Below, piece by piece: positions 17,651-26,580 of a stretch of DNA of 64,000 bases. How positions within the stretch are numbered: the stretch's first letter is position 1; every line of letters starts with the position of its first letter. The stretch is from Streptomyces sp. NBC_01198 (GTDB lineage: Bacteria; Actinomycetota; Actinomycetes; Streptomycetales; Streptomycetaceae), in assembly GCF_036010485.1 (NCBI RefSeq), contig NZ_CP108568.1, forward strand, positions 3,060,001 to 3,124,000, written 5' to 3'. Below the pieces are notes generated by a model. It was not told the origin of the DNA. It searched no databases and saw only the letters and a program-made list of their open reading frames with translations. The position numbers and the translations under genes were made by a program.

Positions 17651-17779
17651 TCCCGCTCACCCGTCGAACGGCGGTCGTTTCCTTGCACGGGCCGACCGAT
17701 ACGGGACAGTCCCGGTCAGTACGTCCCGGTGCGCCCCCGGGCAGGTTTAGCGTCGCTCCTCAGGTGGCCGACACCCCAC

Positions 17780-17862
17780 TGCCGTCCGGTACCGGACGGC
17801 AACGGCCACCCCCGCCGAAGGCCCGGCGGCGTGCTGCTCCCCCGTGCAGCCGCCGCCGGGCC
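17780..17862 (+). promoter_or_regulatory. Structured 5' leader of NlpC/P60 paralogue 3
   Basis: The 305-base gap 17585-17889 has no gene. Besides the terminator it holds a 22-bp perfect palindrome (TGCCGTCCGGT mirrored, 17780-17801) and a second hairpin pairing 17820-17830 with 17852-17862 (GGCCCGGCGGC / GCCGCCGGGCC). That hairpin ends 8 bases before the GGAAGGAG ribosome site. It does not match the c-di-AMP aptamer. It may control translation or be a local terminator/attenuator. Confidence 0.45.
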
Positions 17863-17889
17863 GCCCCTCGGAAGGAGTGACGGCCCGCG

Positions 17890-19065
17890 ATGGCCTCACA
17901 CAGTCCCGCCCTCACCCCCGCGCACACTCCCGCGCACCGCAAGAAACGCATCGCCTTAACCGGCAGCGGAAGCGGTAGCGGCAGCCCGGGCGCCCCCCGC
18001 ACCACCCGCACGACGACCAGCACGACCAGCACGACCCGCACCACCGCCCGGATCGGTGTCACCCTCGTGCTCGCCTCGGCCGCCACCGTCTCGCTGTTCG
18101 GCGAGGCCGGCAACGCGGCACCGCAGCTGACCCCGGACCAGGTCAGGGCGAAGGTGGCGGCGCTCTACCAGCAGGCGGAGCAGGCCACGCAGGACTACGA
18201 CGGAGCCAAGGAGCAGGCCGACACCGCGAGTTCGGCGGTCTCCGCCCTCCAGGACCAGCTGGCCCGCAAGACGGCGAAGCTGAACAGCACCAGGGACGCG
18301 CTCGGCAGCATCGCCGCGGCGCAGTACCGCTCCGGCGGCATCGACCCGCTGCTGCAGCTCGCACTGAGCTCCACGCCCGACACCTACCTCGCCCGGGCGT
18401 CCTACCTCCGGCAGGCCGGCACCCAGCAGAGCCAGGCGCTGACCCGGCTGGCCGCCCAGCAGCAGGACATCGCCCACACGCGTTCGCTGGCCGCGGGCCG
18501 GCTGGCCGCGCTGCGCGACGCCCAGTCCAGGGTCGCGGACCACAAGCGCACGGTGACCGCCGAACTCACCGCCGCCCAGGCGCTGCTGGCCCAGCTGACC
18601 GCGGCCCAGCGGGCCGCGGTCGCGGCCGCCGACGGCCCCGCGCCGGCGTCCGACGCGGCCGCGCCCGCCACCCGGGCCGCCGTGCGCGCCCCGCTCGCCC
18701 CGGTCACGACGGCCTCCCCGCGTGCCGCGCGGGCGGTGGCGTTCGCCTACCGGGCGCTCGGCCTGCCCTACGTGTGGGGTGCCACCGGGCCGCACGCGTA
18801 CGACTGTTCCGGCCTGACGCAGGCGGCCTGGCGGTCGGCCGGGGTCTCGCTCCCCCGCACCACCTACACCCAGATCAACGCGGGTCACCGCATCTCCCGC
18901 TCCCAACTGCAGCCGGGTGACCTGGTGTTCTTCTACTCGGGTGCGAGCCACGTCGGCCTCTACATCGGCGGCGGCAACATGATCCACGCACCGCACCCCG
19001 GCTCCCCGGTCCGTGTCGCGCCGATCAGCGAGATGCCTTTCGCGGCGGCGGTACGTCCGGGCTGA
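17890..19065 (+). CDS. Secreted NlpC/P60 endopeptidase, paralogue 3
   Basis: 391 residues from ATG at 17890, with GGAAGGAG upstream. The N-terminus is longer than in the other two copies (a Ser/Gly/Thr/Arg-rich tail of about 45 residues before the hydrophobic signal segment ending GNAAPQ). The coiled coil (about 80-240) and NlpC/P60 domain follow, with Cys306 in YDCSGLTQ and His354 in ASHVGLYIG. The three paralogues keep the same order and strand, but each leader differs, so they are probably expressed under different conditions. Its 3' end is 50 bases from a convergent gene. Confidence 0.94.
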   Translation: MASHSPALTPAHTPAHRKKRIALTGSGSGSGSPGAPRTTRTTTSTTSTTRTTARIGVTLVLASAATVSLFGEAGNAAPQLTPDQVRAKVAALYQQAEQATQDYDGAKEQADTASSAVSALQDQLARKTAKLNSTRDALGSIAAAQYRSGGIDPLLQLALSSTPDTYLARASYLRQAGTQQSQALTRLAAQQQDIAHTRSLAAGRLAALRDAQSRVADHKRTVTAELTAAQALLAQLTAAQRAAVAAADGPAPASDAAAPATRAAVRAPLAPVTTASPRAARAVAFAYRALGLPYVWGATGPHAYDCSGLTQAAWRSAGVSLPRTTYTQINAGHRISRSQLQPGDLVFFYSGASHVGLYIGGGNMIHAPHPGSPVRVAPISEMPFAAAVRPG

Positions 19066-19115
19066 GCCGGGGTGCGGCGGTGGTGCCGGCCTGGGGCCGG
19101 CGCGTCAACTCCGGC

Positions 19116-19688
19116 CTATGGCTGCGGCGTCACCTCCGGCCGGGTGGAGTAGCACGGCGCGGAGCCGTACGCGCCGGGGCCGACCACGGTGAGGGCGGGT
19201 TTCCACAGCACCACGCCGTAGTCCCGCTCCCACCGGGTGGTCTGCCGCGCCTGGAGGATGCCGAGCAGCATCATCAGCGGGAAGGCGAGCCCGACCAGCG
19301 GCAGGTGGACGTAGTCGGCGCACACCAGCGCCCAGCCGGCCGCGACCAGCCCCATCACGACGGTGCCGCGCCGCAGGTCCTTCCTGCGGCCGGTCTGGTC
19401 GTGCCAGAGCGTGTCGGGGGCCGGCACCGCGGCCGCGTAGTCGCGCGCGACCCGCGCGCGGGACCTGGCACCGAACTGCTGATACGCCCAGAGCGCGATC
19501 AGCAGCGCGGTCAGCGCCAGTTGCCCGACGGCCTTCGTGCCCTGCCAGTCGGCGCTGTCCGCCGCGGGCAGCAGCACGGCGAGCGCGACCGCGCCGCCCA
19601 CCGCCGCTCCGATGCCGGAATGCCTGGCCTGGGCGGCCAGCGGCACCAGGTGGGGCGCTGTCGTGCTGCCGGTCTCGGTCATGGTCAT
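19116..19688 (-). CDS. Small membrane protein directly downstream of the Rhs gene; candidate immunity protein
   Basis: 190 residues from ATG at 19688, with GAGG five bases upstream, starting 10 bases after the Rhs stop. It has about four hydrophobic helices: near residues 25-45, 55-75 and two close together near 110-145. It ends with a soluble tail (WERDYGVVLWKPALTVV). No family is recognised. Immunity genes sit immediately behind polymorphic Rhs toxins, and a membrane-embedded immunity protein would fit the hydrophobic Rhs C-terminal domain next door. This role is inferred from position only; it could also be an unrelated membrane protein. A GTG two codons upstream is an alternative start. 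Confidence 0.75.
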   Translation of the reverse strand: MTMTETGSTTAPHLVPLAAQARHSGIGAAVGGAVALAVLLPAADSADWQGTKAVGQLALTALLIALWAYQQFGARSRARVARDYAAAVPAPDTLWHDQTGRRKDLRRGTVVMGLVAAGWALVCADYVHLPLVGLAFPLMMLLGILQARQTTRWERDYGVVLWKPALTVVGPGAYGSAPCYSTRPEVTPQP

Positions 19689-19698
19689 GGTCACCTCG

Positions 19699-22600
19699 TC
19701 ACCAGAACTTCAGATGCTTGGCCGCGCCGCCGATGGCTTTGCCGGCGTCGATGATCTTGTGTGTGCCCGCCTTGTCCCCGATCCACTTGGCCGCTTTCGC
19801 CACCGGTGTGCCCTCGAACTTCGAGGCGTATCCGATGCCGACGAAGACGAACACGGTCTGCAGGGACGACTTCAGGCACGAGCTGCCGAACCCGTTCCTG
19901 CAGTTGTAGTACGCCTGGTAGGCGTTGGCAGCCACCTGGAGCACGGTGTACGCGGTCAGCGCCGCGGCGCCGCAGACGCCCACGCCGGGACCGGTGGTCG
20001 CCGCGCAGGCCAGCATCATGGCGGCGGAGCCGATCATGACGTCGTTGGACAGTGAGTTCAGCCGGTCCGCCGTGGTGCGCCCGTGCGGCATGTGGACCGA
20101 GTCCTTGCACTGTGCCGCCGAGGTGCCGGCGGCCATGCACTTGTCGAACTCCTGGATCTGCGCCGCGTACTTGCTGTCGGCGCTGTCCATCCAGGCCCGG
20201 AAGGTCTTGGCGTCGAGGTTCGCGCCGCCGTTGTATCCGAGGTTCTTGTGCAGCCAGTCCTGGGTCCTGGAGTCGATGGACTTGCCGCCGCTGTTGCTGC
20301 CGGACGTCTTGCCCTGGTTCCTGTTGTGCTTGGCGTCGTCGTCCTTCTCCTTCTGGGTGCGGTGGTCGCCGCCGTCGCCCTTGCCCTTGCTCGGGCTGTG
20401 CGGGCACGCCTCGGCGAACGGCGGGCCGCACGCGAGGCCGTCGCCGGTCGGGTCGCTGAAGGTCACCGGGTTGTCGGCGCTGTAGGCGTAGCCGTTGAGC
20501 GTCTGCGGCTTGTCGGTCTCCAGTTGCGGGTCGACGCTGAGGAACCGCCCGGTGAGCGGGTCGTACTGCCGGTCGCCGATCTGCGTCAGGCCGCTGTCCG
20601 GGTCGGTGGGGGCTCCCAGGAAGCCCTTGTCGTCCGGCCAGTTGGCGGGGCTGGTGCCGCGGGCGGCGCCGTAGGGGGTGGTGTAGCGGGTGGTGATCGC
20701 CTGGGTGGCGCCGTCCAGCGAGATGCCGGCGGTCCCATGGCTGTCCGAGGCGATCCAGCTCAGCTGGGGCACCCCCGGCTCGGTGGTGCGTTCGGCGACG
20801 ACCTGGCCGCCGTCGCCCTCGCTGTACTGCCGCACGCCCCAGCTGGTGACCTTGCCGTCCGCGCCCTTCTTCGCGTGCAGCTCCGTCGAGCCCAGGTAGA
20901 GCACGTTCTCGCCGTCACCGCTGGTGGCGTGCCGGATGAGCAGGTCGTCGTCGGCGGAGTAGAGGTAGCCGGCCGCGTCACCGCCCTCGCTGCTGGTGGC
21001 GAGGTCGCCCTCGGCGTTCCACGACAGCGCCTGCCCGCCGGTGCCCGCGACCGGGCGTGCCGTGGTGTTGCCGGTCTTGTCGTAGCTGTAGGTGTCGGCG
21101 GCCCCGGCGCAGGTCCCCGAGGTCAGGGTGGTGGTCAGCGCGTGCGGCTGAGCCGGCTTGTTGTAGCAGTACGTCGTCGTGCTGCCGGTGCCGGCCGCGG
21201 TGCGCTCGGTGTCGCCGGTGCGCAGGCCGCCGGAGGTGAAGGTGTAGCTGCTGCTGTACGGCGCCGGGCCGCCGAGCGCGGCGGTGGCCGCGGTGCCCGC
21301 GGTGCAGTCGCCGCTCGCCGGCGTCCAGGCGCTGGTCATGCGCTGGTAGCCGTCGTAGCCGAAGCACTGCGTGTCGCTGGTGGTGGTGCCGCCCAGCGTC
21401 GCCGGGTTGCTGATCTTGGTGACGTCGCCGGCGTCGTCGTAGCTGTAGTGCAGGTCCTGCGGCATCCAGGCGTGGGTGTCGTCGGTGACGTAGCTGCGCA
21501 GCAGCCGGCCAGTGCCCTCCTCGTACTGGTTGTCGAGGTAGGCCTGCTTGACGGTGGGCGACGGCGAGACGCCGAGGGTGAGCTGCTCGGGCTGGGCGGT
21601 CTCCGAATAGGCGGTGTCCAGGACGTAGTTCGACGTGCCGACGACCGTGTCGACGTCGCCGGTCGGGGTGTAGGTGTAGCTGACGTTCTCCGCGGGCAGC
21701 CCGGCGACGGCGGGCTCGCCGCGGTAGGCGAGGCTGCCGTCGGTGTTGTACTTCGCGGTGAAGCTGTACGAGGCCTGGGCGGCGCCGGAGGTCACCAGCG
21801 GGTCCGCCGGGTCGAGTTGGGTGGTGCTCGCGGTGACGTTGTAGAGGTTGTCGTAGCCGGTGACGGTGTCGCTGTACTGCTTGCCGGCGTCGTAACGGGT
21901 CGAGGAGGTCAACTGGCCCTTGGCGAGGGTGTCGTAGGTCCAGCTCGCCAGCCGGCCGGCGTCGGTGCGGGCGGTCTGCCACAGCCCGGTCTTGCGGCCG
22001 AGGCTGTCGTAGCCGAAGAGCTCCTTGCGGCCCTCGGAGTCGGTGTTGGTGTCGGTCTGGTCCAGCGCGGTGAAGGTGGTGGTCGACGTGCCCGCGTCGG
22101 GGTCGGTCGCGGAGGTCTGCCGGCCGAACAGGTCGTAGCTCCAGGACCACTTGGCCCCGTCGGGCCCGGTCACCGTCTCCTTCTGGTCGTCCCTGGTGTA
22201 CGTGTACGCGGTCCTGGTGTGCGCGGGCGCGGGCGAGGCGGCGCCGAAGTCGGTGTCGGCGTAGGACGGCCCGGCGTATTCGCGCAGTTCGGTGGTGCGG
22301 CCCAGCGCGTCGGTCACGGTCCGGGTCGCGGAGCCGCCGTCGGGAGCGCTGGTCGCGGTGGAGTCACCGGTGTAGGACGTGCTGATGGTCCACTTGGGCA
22401 CGCCGTAGACCAGCAGTTCGTCCGCGGTGGTGCGTCCGGCGCCGTCCAGCGTGATCTGGTGCTGGGTGGGTGTGCCGCCGTATTCGCCGCGATCGTAGGT
22501 GCCGGTCGGGGCCTTAGAGCTGTCGTAGGTGTCGGCGTAGGTCGCGGTGGTCAGGCCCCGCGAGTCGTAACGGGTGTCGGTCAGCAGCCGGCCGCCGATC

Positions 22601-25600
22601 GGCGTGGGCGTCTGCTGCTGGATGGGCCGCAGCAGGGCGTCGTAGATCTGGTAGCTGGTGGAGCGGGCGTTGTTGACGCCGAGCGAGGAGGTCGCGATGA
22701 AGGACGGGGTGGCGTTGTCGACGTGGTAGGCGTAGGTGGTGTTGGCGCTCTCGCCGCCGCCCTTGCTGCGGTTGGGCAGCCACACGCCGGTGAGCCGGCC
22801 GAGTCCGTCGTAGGTCAGCTCGGTGAGCTTGCTGTTGGCGTCGAAGATCTGGGTGCGCAGGCCGCGCAGCCGCTCGTAGACGGTGACGGTGTTCTGCCCG
22901 GCCGCGTTGGTCTCCACCGACTTGGTCACCGGTCCCGCGCCGGTGGGGGTGTAGGTGGTGGTGTCGGGGTTGCCCGCCGCGTCCTTGGTGAGGAGGGGGC
23001 GGCCCAGGGCGTCGAAGGTGGAGGTGCCGGTGGTCTGCCAACCGGTGGGCTTGCGGTCGCCGTTGGCGTCGGCGGCCGCCGGGTAGGCGGCGGCGCGGCC
23101 GGTCCAGTTGCCGTCGCCCTTGGTCGGGGTCTGGCTGGACGTCCAGGTGGTGGCGTCCTTGCTGTCGTAGACGGTGCCGGTGTCGGAGAGCACGTCGCCC
23201 CGGGTGGTGCTGCTGGTTGGCAGCGACAGGCCGCTGTCGGCGGTCGAGCAGGGCCTGCCGACCTCGCGGGTCCTGGACACCAGTGACGTCAGGCCGATGC
23301 CGGCGTTGCGGGCGTACCAGGTGCGGGTGCACGTCTCGTCGCCGGTCTTGGCCAGGTCACCCGCGTCGTCCTGGGAGACGGGCATGCCGTAGGAGTCGAA
23401 GGAGGTGGCGGTGGAGGTGCCGCGCCACTTCGACTGGGCGGTCAGATACGTGTAGTCGTAGGACTTCCCCGTCCTGACGTAGGAGGCCTCCACGTCGGCG
23501 TACGACTTGTGCTGGGTCGCGGTGGTCGCCGACCACGGGTCCTCGACGGTCGCCGAGATCGCGGTGGCGCCGTCGTAGGTGACCGACTCACGGGTGAATC
23601 CGGCGTACTGGTCGGCGTCGGTGACCGCGGGGACGGTCAGCCCCGGCACCGTCTGACCGGTGACGCTGGCGGAACGGGCCGGGCCGGTCTTCTTCTTGTC
23701 GCCGTCCATGCCCTGCATGTACGTGGTGACGGTCTTCTCCCGGCCCGCCGAGGTGTTGCCGGTGTAGTCGGTGACCGTGCCGTAGCCGCGCCAGATGGAC
23801 CAGGTGCGCTCGTCCTCCGGGGTCAGCGGGCTGTCGTTGTGGTGCCAGGCCGGGTCGGCGTAGTCGTACGCGTGCACCACAGGCTCGTTGGTGCCGGTCG
23901 GGTCGGCGGTGCTGACCGACAGCACCCGGTACTTGTGGAACCAGTCGACGGAGGCGTCGGTGGCGCCGTTGATGTGCCAGTAGACCGGGTAGCAGGCCAT
24001 CGTGTCGTCGTCCTCGGCGGCCGGCATCCTGGAACCGCGGACGCAGTCGTCCGCCGTCGACATGGTGACGGTGGTGATCGCGCCGGTCTCCGAGGTGATG
24101 CCCTCGATGCGCGGCCGGGACAGCGGCAGGATGTCGTCGGTCGCGTCGACCCGGTTGGCGAGCTGCTGGTAGGTGAACGACACCGGTTTGAGGGGGACGT
24201 CACCTGCGCTGTTCCCGGTGCGGGTGATGGAGTCGAGCACCAGCGACTGGTCGGAGCTGTCGCCGATGTCGCCCGGATCGAGGTACTTCTGGGTCAGCGC
24301 CCAGGTGTCGACCGGGGTGTAGGTGGTGCCGGTGCCGGACCACACCGAGGACTGCACCTGGGTGAGCCGCTTGCGGGAGAAGAACGACGGGGCGACCGCC
24401 TTGCAGGCCGTGTCCGACGCGCCCGCCGCGCAGATCTGGTCGAACGGTACGTCCGGCCAGCTCGGCGCGGTCTTCTCGGTCAGGCTGGAACAGTCCGCCG
24501 CCAGGCACCGCTCCTGGTAGGAGAAGTGCACCTGGTAGGGCGCGGTGGCGGTGAACAGGGTGTCCGAGCGCTGCCCGTAGAGGACGTGGTCGAGGTAACC
24601 GCCCCGGGTGTAGGTCGCGTTGGCGGTGGTGGCCTTGTTCTTCTTGTACGAGTTGGTCTCCGCGGTGTACCAGTAGGACTCGGCGTTGCCGTGGGTGTCC
24701 ACCACGTAGTCGAGGTTCCACCGCCAGGCCTGGTTGTACGAACGGTCCGCGAACGCGGTGCCCTTGGCGTAGCCCGGCTCGCCCGCGTCGTCGCCGAAGA
24801 CCGGCACCGACCAGACGGAGTTGGTCCGCTGGGTGCCCGCGCCGGGCAGCTTGTTCTGGCCGAAGACGTATTTCGTGCCGTCACCGGTGATGACGGTCCA
24901 GAACTCGCCCGCGCCGTCGACCCCGTCGCCCTGGTCGCCGTTGTCGGCGCCGGTGGAGTGGATGACGGTCGAGGCGTCGTCGTCGGCGAGCCGCCAGGTG
25001 CCGGTCGTGTCGTCCTTGACCAGCTCGGTGGACTTGCCGTTGAGCACCAGCGAGGCGTTGTCGTACTTCCAGCACAGGTCGTAGACCTTGTCGTGCCCGT
25101 CCTCGTCGCAAGAGCCGTAGTCACGGCCGATGTAGGACTCGGCGGTGTCGGTGAACCCGGAACCGACCTGCGAGCCCTGGTTGTTGCTGGTCGCTATCTG
25201 CCCGTCGACGCTGCCGGAGTCGTAGGCGAGCGACACCGAAGGGGCGGGTCCGGCCGGCGCCGAGGGGGCGGTCATGTCGTAGGACCAGGTGAAGGAGCCC
25301 GAGGAGCCGCCGGCGGTCCAACCCGCGGACGGGGAAAGGGCGGTGGCGGAGAAGTCGCCGGCGCCGTCGGTGGCCTCGCCGGTGCCGCCCGCGGTCAGCG
25401 CGAGCACCATCGGCTGGGCGGCGGCCGCCTGCGGCAGGACCGCGGAGACGGTCCGGGTGGCCACGTCGTTGCTGGTCGCCAGCGGCGTCTGCGCACGGCA
25501 GGCGGCCTGCTCCGGGGTGGTCAGGGCGCAGGCGGGCAGCCGCACCAGGCCGAGCCGCCCCGACCAGTTGCCGCCGTAGGCGGACGCGAACCCGGCGTAG

Positions 25601-26160
25601 CCCAGCCGGATGTCGGCGGGTCGTGCCGCGCCCTGCGGGGTGACGGCGAGCAGCACCCCGCGGACGCCGGCCGCGCCGGTGGCGGCCCGGTCGGCAACGG
25701 TGACCTTCGCGGTCGCCGCGGCCGTGGCGCCGGCCGCGCCGGTCAGCACGACCGGCAGACCGCCGGCCGGCGCTGCGGAGTTGGCGTCCTTGCGCGGCGC
25801 CGCGGCGGTCGCGCTGCCGGCGGGCAGCGCGCCGTCCACCGCGACCGTCGCCGTACCGCCCTTCGGCCAGGCCGCGTGCTGCTGGGTGAGCGCGCGGGCG
25901 GCCTGCCCGCTGTCGGCCTTCTTCTGCCGCGCGAAGTCGTCGCGCTGCCTCTTGGCGCCGAGCGCGACGGCGTGCGTGGTGGTGCTGCGCGGCTTGCGGA
26001 CATCGGTCCGGCCGAGCGGACTGCCGCTTGCGGCGACCGCCGGGCCGACGCTCAGCCCGAGCATCGGCACGACGATCGCTGTCGCCAGCGCCGCCCCGAG
26101 CGTTCTGCCCCGCCACCACGCCGGGCGGCGTGGTCGGCGGGCGCCTGACACTGATCTCAC
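19699..26160 (-). CDS. Secreted Rhs-repeat protein with variable C-terminal domain
   Basis: 2153 residues from GTG at 26160, with GGGGAGGG 8 bases upstream. A twin-Arg-rich start and hydrophobic segment (GAALATAIVVPMLGLS) act as a signal or anchor. The body carries tens of YD/Rhs repeats (for example TYDGLGRLTGV, YDSLGRKTGLW) that form a hollow beta shell. The Rhs core ends with GDRQYDPLTGRFLSVDPQ and NPVTFSDPTG. After it come 247 residues (about 1907-2153): a Lys/Asp-rich linker, then a Cys-containing domain with hydrophobic stretches (MIGSAAMMLACAATTG and ALTAYTVLQVAANAY). No nuclease or deaminase motif is seen. Such C-terminal parts are usually toxins; a membrane-active one is possible. 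Confidence 0.93.
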   Translation of the reverse strand: MRSVSGARRPRRPAWWRGRTLGAALATAIVVPMLGLSVGPAVAASGSPLGRTDVRKPRSTTTHAVALGAKRQRDDFARQKKADSGQAARALTQQHAAWPKGGTATVAVDGALPAGSATAAAPRKDANSAAPAGGLPVVLTGAAGATAAATAKVTVADRAATGAAGVRGVLLAVTPQGAARPADIRLGYAGFASAYGGNWSGRLGLVRLPACALTTPEQAACRAQTPLATSNDVATRTVSAVLPQAAAAQPMVLALTAGGTGEATDGAGDFSATALSPSAGWTAGGSSGSFTWSYDMTAPSAPAGPAPSVSLAYDSGSVDGQIATSNNQGSQVGSGFTDTAESYIGRDYGSCDEDGHDKVYDLCWKYDNASLVLNGKSTELVKDDTTGTWRLADDDASTVIHSTGADNGDQGDGVDGAGEFWTVITGDGTKYVFGQNKLPGAGTQRTNSVWSVPVFGDDAGEPGYAKGTAFADRSYNQAWRWNLDYVVDTHGNAESYWYTAETNSYKKNKATTANATYTRGGYLDHVLYGQRSDTLFTATAPYQVHFSYQERCLAADCSSLTEKTAPSWPDVPFDQICAAGASDTACKAVAPSFFSRKRLTQVQSSVWSGTGTTYTPVDTWALTQKYLDPGDIGDSSDQSLVLDSITRTGNSAGDVPLKPVSFTYQQLANRVDATDDILPLSRPRIEGITSETGAITTVTMSTADDCVRGSRMPAAEDDDTMACYPVYWHINGATDASVDWFHKYRVLSVSTADPTGTNEPVVHAYDYADPAWHHNDSPLTPEDERTWSIWRGYGTVTDYTGNTSAGREKTVTTYMQGMDGDKKKTGPARSASVTGQTVPGLTVPAVTDADQYAGFTRESVTYDGATAISATVEDPWSATTATQHKSYADVEASYVRTGKSYDYTYLTAQSKWRGTSTATSFDSYGMPVSQDDAGDLAKTGDETCTRTWYARNAGIGLTSLVSRTREVGRPCSTADSGLSLPTSSTTRGDVLSDTGTVYDSKDATTWTSSQTPTKGDGNWTGRAAAYPAAADANGDRKPTGWQTTGTSTFDALGRPLLTKDAAGNPDTTTYTPTGAGPVTKSVETNAAGQNTVTVYERLRGLRTQIFDANSKLTELTYDGLGRLTGVWLPNRSKGGGESANTTYAYHVDNATPSFIATSSLGVNNARSTSYQIYDALLRPIQQQTPTPIGGRLLTDTRYDSRGLTTATYADTYDSSKAPTGTYDRGEYGGTPTQHQITLDGAGRTTADELLVYGVPKWTISTSYTGDSTATSAPDGGSATRTVTDALGRTTELREYAGPSYADTDFGAASPAPAHTRTAYTYTRDDQKETVTGPDGAKWSWSYDLFGRQTSATDPDAGTSTTTFTALDQTDTNTDSEGRKELFGYDSLGRKTGLWQTARTDAGRLASWTYDTLAKGQLTSSTRYDAGKQYSDTVTGYDNLYNVTASTTQLDPADPLVTSGAAQASYSFTAKYNTDGSLAYRGEPAVAGLPAENVSYTYTPTGDVDTVVGTSNYVLDTAYSETAQPEQLTLGVSPSPTVKQAYLDNQYEEGTGRLLRSYVTDDTHAWMPQDLHYSYDDAGDVTKISNPATLGGTTTSDTQCFGYDGYQRMTSAWTPASGDCTAGTAATAALGGPAPYSSSYTFTSGGLRTGDTERTAAGTGSTTTYCYNKPAQPHALTTTLTSGTCAGAADTYSYDKTGNTTARPVAGTGGQALSWNAEGDLATSSEGGDAAGYLYSADDDLLIRHATSGDGENVLYLGSTELHAKKGADGKVTSWGVRQYSEGDGGQVVAERTTEPGVPQLSWIASDSHGTAGISLDGATQAITTRYTTPYGAARGTSPANWPDDKGFLGAPTDPDSGLTQIGDRQYDPLTGRFLSVDPQLETDKPQTLNGYAYSADNPVTFSDPTGDGLACGPPFAEACPHSPSKGKGDGGDHRTQKEKDDDAKHNRNQGKTSGSNSGGKSIDSRTQDWLHKNLGYNGGANLDAKTFRAWMDSADSKYAAQIQEFDKCMAAGTSAAQCKDSVHMPHGRTTADRLNSLSNDVMIGSAAMMLACAATTGPGVGVCGAAALTAYTVLQVAANAYQAYYNCRNGFGSSCLKSSLQTVFVFVGIGYASKFEGTPVAKAAKWIGDKAGTHKIIDAGKAIGGAAKHLKFW

Positions 26161-26261
26161 TGCTGGAACCCTCCCCTGGACATTCCCGCGTGGAAGGCAC
26201 GCGGACCTGACTGCGGCCGGCACCAATGGAGTTGGTGCCGGCCGCAAAACGAGTGCCGGTA

Positions 26262-26573
26262 GCGGCCGAGCCGAAGGGCGCGCCGGTGTCGAAAGGGAGA
26301 ACGCGCGGAGGCCCTGATGGGGGTCCCCCCAGGCGAAGCCCTGGGGGAGAAGGGCCGAGCACGATCGACCGTCGACACCGGGTCACAAGCGCCCGGAGGC
26401 GAAGCCGCGGCGATAAGGCGGCTGAGCCGAAGGGCGCGCCGGTGTCGAAAGGGAGAACGCGCGGAGGCCCTGATGGGGGTCCCCCCAGGCGAAGCCCTGG
26501 GGGAGAAGGGCCGAGCACGATCGACCGTCGACACCGGGTCACAAGCGCCCGGAGGCGAAGCCGCGGCGATAAG
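26262..26573. repeat. 156-bp perfect-like tandem duplication between LamG and Rhs genes
   Basis: The segment at about 26262-26417 is repeated at 26418-26573 with only edge differences. Each unit holds a hairpin CCCCCAGG-CGAAGC-CCTGGGGG (26326-26347 and 26482-26503), and outer arms CCGGTGTCGA / TCGACACCGG. The unit length is a multiple of three, so frames run through both copies. The 420-base gap 26161-26580 has no gene apart from this. Confidence 0.93.
26326..26503 (-). terminator. Pair of hairpins in the duplicated unit, possible terminators of the LamG gene
   Basis: An 8-bp G/C stem with a 6-base loop occurs once per duplicated unit (26326-26347, 26482-26503), 78 and 234 bases beyond the LamG stop and upstream of the Rhs start. 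They could end or attenuate read-through into the Rhs gene. Confidence 0.45.
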
Positions 26574-26580
26574 GCAGCCG

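Noticed and set aside
17585..17889. c-di-AMP riboswitch before the third NlpC/P60 gene
   Set aside because: Structured leader, but none of the ydaO core motifs are present.
25121..26542. Reading frame running through the 156-bp duplication toward the Rhs gene
   Set aside because: A shadow frame kept open because the unit length is a multiple of three; no ribosome site.
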